Positions 13,201-20,176 of a DNA stretch of 64,000 nucleotides are shown here, piece after piece. Location: positions 24,468,412 to 24,532,411 of the forward strand of contig NC_092675.1 of the NCBI RefSeq assembly GCF_964355755.1, read 5' to 3'. The position numbers and the translations under genes were made by a program. Numbering within the stretch: position 1 is the stretch's first letter; the number at the start of each line of letters is the position of its first letter. Source of the stretch: Antedon mediterranea. Its lineage: Eukaryota; Echinodermata; Crinoidea; Comatulida; Antedonidae. The notes beneath the pieces are model-generated. The model was not told where the DNA came from. It ran no database searches and saw nothing but the letters and a program-made list of their open reading frames with translations.

Positions 13201-16200
13201 GCCATCTATCGTTGTGACGTAGCATCGTGATGTCGTACTGCTGTTTGCTTCTATTTTTTATTGATTTATTGTCTCAATTGTTCACTTGTTAATTATATTA
13301 TATTAGTTCGGATAAGGGTCTTATAAGTGACAAGAATAATTTATTCTTCTAGTATACATCCTCAGTATCATATTGAAATAAAAATAACCATCGGGGAAAA
13401 AAAATTAGGCACTTTTATATTATAGGCTTTATTACAAAATATGATGAAATGGAAACAAAATTAGGATTAATATATTATAACACTATTATGAGATACATCT
13501 CATTAATTAGTCCTTCCTGTTTACATAAATAAAAGCCACTTGCTGATAGGCTATCCTTTTCTTTAACCTCCCCACGACCTGAATGTGTGAGGTTCGAAGA
13601 TTGCTATTTCAAAGAAGAATTTTCATTCTAATATTATAGCTAAACACATCAGGTGAATTTGAGGGTTGCCCAGCATGAATGGCTCCATGGATTAGGAGCA
13701 GATATAGCACCCAACACCTCAGCTATTATAAAAGCCATTGCTGCTAAACAAATTGGCTCACATGGGCTCAAAGTATCAAGTCTTTCTATTCATAGATTTT
13801 ATGCCTAGACATCATATTACTGTAAGTCTCTGGTAAAACCATGGAACTATAATATAAGTAAAACCTTTAGATTATTAGACTATACTTTCTTATCCACTAC
13901 TGGTAGGGAGGAATTTTAATGAATATTTAATTAATTTATTGAGCTTAAGGTCCTATAGGATGCAACCCAAGGAAGATTGCACAACAACATTGCAAGTTAT
14001 TTGATTAATCTCAATTGCTTCAGTTTGGATGATCCAGCGCTTGTGATTGGCCAAATGACTTGTACTGTGTATAGGTCATTGCATTTATTCCATAATTCTG
14101 TAAAGAGAGCATCTAATTAGGGTAAACAGCAAAGCTGAAAATATTACTTTTTTGATTCATGTAAAATATTTGTTCTTCTTTCCCCAATATAAAAGGTTTT
14201 ATTATTAATTAAGTACATTACTAAATTTGTATTAATAATGTCATCGATCATCTACCATCAGCATCGATATACCCTGAAGAGACAGAAAGTCAGCTACCTC
14301 AGGAAATTGGTCCAGATTTTAAATAAGCATCATTGTTGAAAAATATGATTTTTGTCAACAAGCATGTACTGATAGTTGTTTCCCTCTTTTATATTATTAA
14401 TGATGAATCTTTATATGCCTTTTTTGTTTAATGTTCAAAAGGTACTGTACTGTACTCACAAAACAGTGTATCGGTCGGTCGGTTGGTCTGTCGGTCGGCC
14501 AGTCGGTAAACACTAACTCAAATTTGCGCACACGACTGCAGCCATGTATATGGCCTTGCAAGTATTTCATGTTTTAATTTTCTATTGCGTATTGAATTGA
14601 TGTGTTTTAATGTCCAATGATTTTTTTTTACAACCCATATATTTTTGCTTTTTGATTGATTTTTCATATCGAAATTGGACTTGATTTAAAAATAAAATAT
14701 AGTCTTTAATGTGTAATTGTGTAAATAAAAATGATAAAAGAACTTGTTTAAGAGTTTCTTTACATTTTTTGGTAAAACTTATTATTATCATCGCCTTTAA
14801 AGATAAGTATTAAAATAAAAAGAAGATTACGAATCCTAAAAATATTTTTGGATCTATCAATATGATTGCAGGAGAGACATGTTTTAACAAAATAGTCACC
14901 ACCAAAAATGTGTTGATCAGTTTCCTTCAGGGGAAATCAGGTCAGGCAGAGCTGTTCCTTGTACATGTTGCAATGCATGGTAATATTAGATGTTTTGACC
15001 TTTCATGTCCTGTTACTAATTAAGGTCCTGTTTCTACTGTGAAAAAATAAACATGAAAAAATTACCCACATTTTCTAATAGCAGAAACACAAAACATTGT
15101 CAATATCTGTTAAATAGCAGAATGAAAACAACGGTGTTAAAACGACGCTATTTAACTGGTTACCCAGGACTGGTTATCACTTGGAAACTTTTAGGTGCAA
15201 TGCAAAATAAAGGTTATTTGATTGACCTTGATTCAACTACACTGTAGCAAAATTTGATTGATCGCCAGTGTAATGCTAACGATTTCAGTTGGCAACAAAT
15301 TGAGCAGAAATGCATTCGATATTAACATTACATTTTAATTATACTGTATTTCGAATTAAACAGTTTATTCGGTGAAACGCAGCAGAAACAGAACCTATGG
15401 GCCTGTATGCTGCAAATACATAACAATTAATAACTGCATGAATATATAGAAGAAACAGGCTCTAAGAACCTGACCTCTTTAAATGTATTGTGTTTAGTTG
15501 ACATTCAAGCCAAGTTAGTTCTGAATCTTAGCTGGTAGCAATATCCATGGTATCTCACAAGTAAATATGTTAATGTTTAGCATCCCTGACCATAGTGAAA
15601 TGTGTTCAAATATGAACTCTCCTTTACGATAATTTCCAGTAGGTAAGTAATACCATACTGTATTACATACAGTTTTTTCATGCTATTTGGTTTATTCTCA
15701 TAACTACTGTTTTAGAAACAAATCAAGTATAACCCCAAAAAAGTATTGTCCCCCAAAATCATGAAAAATAAAGATTTTTAAAATCAGACTTTGAATAGGC
15801 CATTTTGCAGTTTTAATGAAGTTGTTCACTTCCATAAGAAAAAAAAACGGGGGAAAAAATTATTTCACCTATAAAAAGACAAAATAAACAGTTAAATTAC
15901 CCAAAAACTCATTGTCTTCCAGACAATTTGACCATTTTTTTGCTTTAAATTACATTTTTCTCAGGTAAATAAATTTTTTTCAGACCCAATTTTTTGTGAG
16001 AGTGAATAACTATTATGTGACATTAAAATAACATATTCAACAAAAAAATTTAAAAAAAAATATTTTTTAGGGGGACAATATATCTTTAAGTGTTATTTTC
16101 CATAAAAAAGGTGGTTAGTGCGTAGCATGGAGTAATAGTAGAGGAAAATTGGAGCAAAAAAAAAATTGTACCGCAACCGGCAAATTAACAAGCTGAAACA

Positions 16201-19200
16201 TGTATAAATATGTTCTATGACATATTGGGGTCATAAAAATGGATGATTTAATTTTTGGTTACCCTCATCTCCACGCTGCCTTTACAGAGAATCCTAACAG
16301 ACCTGGGTTCGGAAATATGTATTCCAATGTTTCAGGTCTGTTAGGATTCTCTGTAAAGGATCCATATTGATGACAGCGTGGAAAGGATCAGATGAGGGTA
16401 CCCAGGCTTAGGCCTAAGAGGTTAAAACAAAATCGCGAGCGGGAATGACATACGCCGCCAATAGTTTGACTTTTCAATTCAATTCAAACATTTCATTCAA
16501 AACATTTCATTCAAAACATTTCATTCAAAACATTTCATTCAAAACATTTCGTTCAAAACATTTCATTCAAAACATTTTATTCAAAACATTCAATTCAAAA
16601 CATTTCATTCAAAACATTTCATTCAAAACATTCAATTCAAAGCATTCAATTCAAAACATTTCATTCATATATCGCGCCATTCAATTCATATCGATGCATT
16701 TCATTCACATATCACGTCATAAAATTCATATCATCAAAATGTTGCGTAAACGGAGTTCCATACTATATTGTTTAGTAGACTAAATTATCAATATTCAGAG
16801 GAATAAAATGTGTGCGTATTGTGGGTAACATATTAAACAAGACCTTTGACACAAGCATATCCACAGCTTAGCAAGACACAAGGAGGTGAAAGAACATCCA
16901 ATATGGCTGTATAATACGATATGCCAGTGTCATTGCCCCTAGCATCCATCTCCGCAAGTAATTAATTGACATTGTATGGTTCAGTGCAATATCAATTACA
17001 GTAGCGTAATATTATATATCATATAACTATATTTATTAATAAATATATTATACCCTTGACATTAACAAAGGAATAATGTCCAATACTACATATAGTCAAT
17101 ACTACATACGGTAAAGATAATTTAAAATTCAATATCTTTTGCAAATTAATCCCACACTCAACTAAAGTCCTGATTTTTTATTAGGAGGTGTCATTTTTAG
17201 TTACCTCCGCCTTCTGTATGATATGTTGTAACCACCCTGTGTAGAGGCCGTTTTTATCTGAAACCAACAATTTTGCCACAATGTTCTATGACCCAACATA
17301 TTGATTTTGAAGGGGAAGGGTCGAAGGTCAAGCTTACTGTACATCCACAAAAAAGTAATTTCTTATATTGACAACCTACAGACCACATTTAATTTTTATT
17401 TGATTCTTGCCTATGATCCATAATCTATGGCTAGTTAAATTTTAAAGGGAAAAAATAAAATGTCACAATCACAAATAACAAAAAATCACCCACTTAAGAC
17501 AAAAAATCAATAAAAAACAAATTTAAAATTACTATATTAAAAAAAACTGCCATCACAGGGTGGGGGAGGGGGGGGGGTGCTATAAGCAGGATCAGAAGTA
17601 GTTTCAACAATCACCTTTGTCTTGGTTAGGAAACTTGCACAATTACTTGAGGGCAGCAGTCAATTCAACTGGATGAAAACATTTTATTTGTTAAAGGGGT
17701 AAACTAGTGGCCACATTTTCGAACTTTGATTGACTGTTGAATGACTGTACGATCTTTTCTGGAAAATTCTGATTATAAATCTGAAATTCCCTTGCCCACA
17801 TGTCTTTGCAATGACTTTTATTTGCGAACTCTTATTGACTGTTCCGAAAAAAATGAATGACTGTACGACCTTTTCCGGAAAATTCTGATTACAAATCTAA
17901 TATTCCATTGCCCACATGTCTTCGCAATGACTTTCCTTTGGAATCGAAATATTAGTAAAAGAAAAATCAAAAACATGATTTTCCAAAATATCTAAAACAG
18001 TGTATACCATTGGTGTATAGAAGGAGCATGTGGCTAGTGTGTTGGAAGTTGGATTTCTGATCGCTTGATTGGGAGTCCAATGCATGCCTGTTGCATTGGC
18101 TTTGTCTTAAGCAAGACACTTTACCCAGGTGTACATATGGGTACCTGGATACACTAGGTCAAAACACCAACTGCGCTGATTTCTGTCTGTAAACATTATG
18201 AGCGTACAGTATGTTTTCCTATGTGTTTGATCGATAAAAACTAACCGGGCGGTGTAATAATGCAAAAAGCGTCATTTGAACAACGAATTTGCGCTATATA
18301 AATGAATACATTATTAATATTATAATATGTGAGTTCTTGATATGAATGTCAAAAGCCTTTATAAAATGTATCATTAAAAATAAATGCACAATAAAATATA
18401 TCTGCTGGTCAACTAACAAAAAAAAATGATTATGTTGCATTGGATTATATATTCATATTTCCATAGAAATGACTTACTCTCTGCTTTCCTCTCTGTGTTC
18501 AGTTTAAGTTCCATTTCTTCTAATGGGCAAAACTCTTTCCTGAAATCGTTTCGTTTGTTATATAATTGAGTGTTCTTCTCGCGATCTATTGCTGTAATCC
18601 TGTATTTAATTCAAGAAAATAATATAGGTTTCAATTTCTTTATTGAGCTTTCTAAACCAACTAAAAGTTCATTAGAGAAAGAAGGAATCACACAATTAGC
18701 TGTGGTTACTATATTCAATGTTTAATACTTCAATTTCAAACTTCATTCTTGGACATCTCTCTAAAAACTTTCGACCTTAAATATTTCTAGCTTTAAAAAT
18801 CAATGTCTTACTTGTGTGTTAACTGTTCAAGTTCCTTGAGAACTTCAATTTTTTTGGTCTTATCCGATTTGGATTTGACGGCCCATGAGGTGCCCTTGTC
18901 TACAGACATATTCTAAAGAAAACAAGATTCAAGCAAGTAATGCACTTGTCAAATTTGTATGACCCCGGGAGAGGTGCGTCATTTACAAATAATTACTGAC
19001 ACTGGGGTACATAAAAAAACCTAGAAGGTACGTCACATCAATGAACAATTGTGTGTCAATGTCCGTCACTTTACCACTCAAAATATCATAAACAACATGG
19101 TCACAGTGCGTCAAAATGGGTGTGTCATGGTCACCTAAAGGCAAGTCACATTTAATTTATTACGCACCCATGCGTCATGGTACTCATAAGGTATGATGCA

Positions 19201-19836
19201 CATCGGACAAATTACGCACCTCTCCCGGGGGTCGTATAGCCTAGGCCTAGTGGGTCAAACAATTGACAAGTGCATAGTAGGCTAGGCCTAGGCCTAATAT
19301 TATATCACGATATTTTTTATAAACAAATTTTATCAAAAAAACACAAAGATATAAAAAAAAGAAAAAATACATAGGCCTACAAAGTAAATAACATTAATAA
19401 CAATAATAATTACAAAAAGCACAAAACTATTTTTTTTAAAGTGGAGCTTTTTAATTGTGATAAATAAAAAGATGTGAGGTGAGTCGACTACTACTACTCC
19501 TATTCTAGGCCTAGCTAGGCTTGCCTAGTAGGCCTCTAGCTAGTAGGGCCTAGTCTAGCTAGAGGCCTCGCCTCTCCTAGCTAGGCCTACTAGGCCCTAC
19601 TAGCTAGACCTAGCTAGTAGTAGGGCATAGGCCTATATAGGCCTAGGCCTAGGCTAGGCTAGCCTAGCTAGGCCTAACTAACTCCTAGGCCATTTAGTTT
19701 CTCTTTTAATCCATGTCTTATTAAACACTAGGATTAAGCCTTTTAATTTCTTTCTTTCAAGTCATAACCTGCCAAGGCATGATGTGTAAAAAATACAACA
19801 AAAAGTGTTTTTTACCTTCTTCGCGGACGTCGCCAT
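1201..19836 (-). CDS. CCDC112: CCDC112, coiled-coil domain-containing protein 112
   Basis: Thirteen GT-AG exons on the minus strand: 19836-19816, 18912-18812, 18599-18478, 12647-12558, 11302-11227, 10165-9970, 9512-9426, 7918-7769, 7350-7216, 6098-6003, 2670-2425, 2225-2107 and 1231-1201. They sum to 1470 nt, 489 aa plus stop, and phases agree at every junction. The start reads MATSAKKNMSVDKG; Met9, in exon 2, is an alternative start. Recognised CCDC112 landmarks are NDFRKEFCPLEEME (N-terminal helix), PSPEFVEKLKIMMEDIE, the block FEKFLQQNGG...GGWDEYDHQTFLKIRSTF, HETWYQQYNKLLEEKK, a long charged coiled coil from about residue 265 to 440 including QRFQERD, and the tail VLHIPHRAVPSWRSGL. The vertebrate protein is linked to centrosomes/centriolar satellites; no enzymatic motif is present. 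Introns 3 to 11 are full of transposons. The gene is divergently paired with a cilium-type gene, which fits a centrosome/cilium role. Confidence 0.9.
1797..1831. repeat. Short perfect palindrome, CATGGAGGTATA family, copy 1
   Basis: Two 16-nt arms (1797-1812 and 1816-1831) are perfect reverse complements around a 3-nt loop. The arms begin CATGGAGGTATA and are flanked on both sides by TCAAAC. A related palindrome with the same arm start and flanks lies at 31839-31860, so this is a small dispersed foldback family rather than chance. It lies in the last CCDC112 intron. Confidence 0.7.
3871..3923. repeat. Perfect 53-bp palindrome (26-nt arms)
   Basis: The arm 3871-3896 starts CTTTAGAATCTGCATATG. 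It is exactly repeated in reverse complement at 3898-3923, with one spacer base at 3897. It lies in CCDC112 intron 10, in otherwise AT-rich DNA. It would extrude as a cruciform or fold as a hairpin in RNA. No gene is associated. Confidence 0.85.
4167..4475. mobile_element. MITE-like element, GGNCCTGTTTCTGC termini (copy A)
   Basis: The left end is TTAAGGGCCTGTTTCTGCT and the right end is CAGCAGAAACTGCAGGTCC, giving an imperfect terminal inverted repeat. Related termini occur at 15023-15396, near 3090-3110, near 15450-15475, at 37122-37352 and near 62360-62380, so it is a dispersed non-coding family. The TTAA at the left edge recalls piggyBac target sites, but the right edges do not consistently show TTAA, so the superfamily is open. 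Confidence 0.55.
6230..7078. mobile_element. Foldback DNA transposon with 16-bp subterminal repeats
   Basis: Long inverted arms (6238-6396 and 6897-7070) are made of tandem units of about 16 bp, consensus GTCAACTCGGCCTCAA. Each arm also has an inner shared segment that reads TATGGAACGCAAAAAGTGC in the left arm. The centre (6397-6896) is AT-rich with no credible transposase. The octamer CAATGCAT flanks the element on both sides (6222-6229 and 7079-7086) and could be an 8-bp target duplication, as in hAT elements; it contains the palindrome ATGCAT, so chance is possible. The whole element lies in the CCDC112 intron between exons 6098-6003 and 7350-7216. Confidence 0.8.
9590..9870. repeat. Degenerate repeat rich in AATAAACACCC/AATAAATGC words
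   Basis: Several degenerate copies of a word like TGAATAAATGCTCACC / CTAATAAACACCCC occur here, and an opposite-orientation GGGGGTATTTATTTGATC lies near the right edge. It looks like an old non-autonomous DNA element in a CCDC112 intron. Boundaries are approximate and the class is unknown. Confidence 0.35.
12864..13231. mobile_element. MITE with long terminal inverted repeats
   Basis: The left end contains TGACGTCACAACGGTAGG then TGGCGCTGCGTGGTTGCTAG. The right end, read in reverse complement, contains ACGTCACAACGATAGA then TGGCGCTGCATGGTTGCTAG, so terminal inverted repeats of about 60 bp enclose about 250 bp of AT-rich non-coding DNA. The arms carry a GTTGCTAG...CAAC near-palindrome. It is inserted in the large CCDC112 intron 3 (12648-18477). 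A target duplication could not be fixed by eye. Confidence 0.7.
14466..14512 (+). repeat. (CGGT)n simple repeat
   Basis: A degenerate tetranucleotide run of CGGT/TGGT units is followed by AAACACTAACTCAAATTTG and a GCGCACACGACTGCAGCC segment, which looks like part of a larger interspersed repeat. It lies in CCDC112 intron 3 and is non-coding. Confidence 0.6.
15023..15396. mobile_element. MITE-like element, GGNCCTGTTTCTGC termini (copy B)
   Basis: The left end AGGTCCTGTTTCTACTG and the right end CAGCAGAAACAGAACCT form terminal inverted repeats matching copy A at 4167-4475. The 64-codon plus-strand open frame inside has no family resemblance and is probably fortuitous. TTAA precedes the left end (15019-15022). 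It lies in CCDC112 intron 3. Confidence 0.55.
15744..16080 (+). mobile_element. MITE, TATTGTCCCCC termini, copy 1
   Basis: The element begins TATTGTCCCCC and ends GGGGGACAATA, a perfect 11-bp terminal inverted repeat, with AT-rich non-coding sequence between. A diverged copy in the opposite orientation lies at 59792-60109 and shares internal blocks such as ACATTAAAATAACATATTCAACA. The terminal TA may be a mariner-type target duplication (inference). It is in CCDC112 intron 3. Confidence 0.75.
16257..16403. repeat. Composite foldback with perfect 26-nt arms
   Basis: The inner arms 16280-16305 and 16333-16358 are perfect reverse complements (arm starts CTTTACAGAGAATCC). Outer arms also pair: CCACGCTG (16271-16278) with CAGCGTGG (16374-16381), and ACCCTCATCT (16261-16270) with AGATGAGGGT. 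This is a stepwise foldback of about 147 bp, probably a small non-autonomous element. Confidence 0.75.
16438..16763 (+). repeat. Interspersed element with 14-bp minisatellite core, copy 1
   Basis: The core is about 12 tandem copies of a 14-bp unit like TTCATTCAAAACAT (roughly 16490-16670). It is followed by a conserved tail with TCGATGCATTTCATTCACATA and TGTTGCGTAAACGGAGTTCC, and preceded by GGGAATGACATACGCC. A second copy at 56030-56285 has the same head, core and tail, so the minisatellite is carried inside a mobile element. The apparent plus-strand open frame here is just the repeat and should not be called a protein. Confidence 0.75.
18025..18330 (+). mobile_element. tRNA-derived SINE
   Basis: The head has RNA polymerase III-like boxes: TGGCTAGTGTG as a degenerate A box near 18031, and a B-box-like GATTGGGAGTCCAATG near 18067. 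The body contains CTTAAGCAAGACACTTTACCC followed by GGGTACCTGG. The 3' end is GCGCTATATAAATGAATAC with a TTATTA-type tail. This layout is typical of marine invertebrate SINEs. It lies in CCDC112 intron 3, on the strand opposite the gene. Confidence 0.65.
18961..19233. mobile_element. MITE with GACCCCGGGAGAGGTGCGT termini
   Basis: The terminal inverted repeats are about 20 bp (GACCCCGGGAGAGGTGCGT at the left; the reverse complement at the right edge has one extra C). They enclose 273 bp with repeated GCGTCAT/GTCAC words and no coding content. GTAT flanks both sides (18957-18960 and 19234-19237) and is a candidate 4-bp target duplication. It lies in CCDC112 intron 1. Confidence 0.75.
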
Positions 19837-20176
19837 TTTGCTCTTTTATCGCAGAAATTCTGAAATAATGTTTTTATAAAATATATTACCAATATATAAA
19901 ATTATATTCTTTTCTTGTTTTATCTTCTAAAAATATTTATATGACTAAGTGTTATTTTATATTTAAATTATTTGTTTTTCTATTTGAATATCAACATTTA
20001 TTTAAATCGTATTATAAAATACAATATAAATTCCATGGCAACGGCTTAGCAACGCTACGCACTGGGACGTTTTTAACCAGCATATAAAAACTCAAACAGA
20101 GTAGGCGCGCCTAGTCAGCAGAGCGGGAGAGAGAGAGAGAGCGGTAGCTTCTTGTCTAAAATTGAAATTGTTGAGA
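19837..20176. promoter_or_regulatory. Bidirectional promoter of CCDC112 and the SPAG8-like gene
   Basis: The two start codons are 340 bp apart and diverge. In between, CCATGGCAAC (20033-20042) is followed by TTAGCAAC (20046-20053), two RGYAAC half-sites as used by RFX factors at cilium genes. They lie about 125-145 bp from the SPAG8-like ATG and about 200 bp from the CCDC112 ATG. A GA-rich run (20127-20141) follows. On the minus strand AAAATGGCGAC overlaps the CCDC112 ATG (19834-19836) and matches the YY1 motif. No TATA box is positioned convincingly. The left half of the X-box deviates from consensus, so RFX binding is inference. Confidence 0.6.

Noticed and set aside
16445-16783. 112-codon plus-strand frame with repeated SFKTFHSKHFIQN
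   Set aside because: It is the translation of the 14-bp minisatellite in an interspersed element, not a protein gene.
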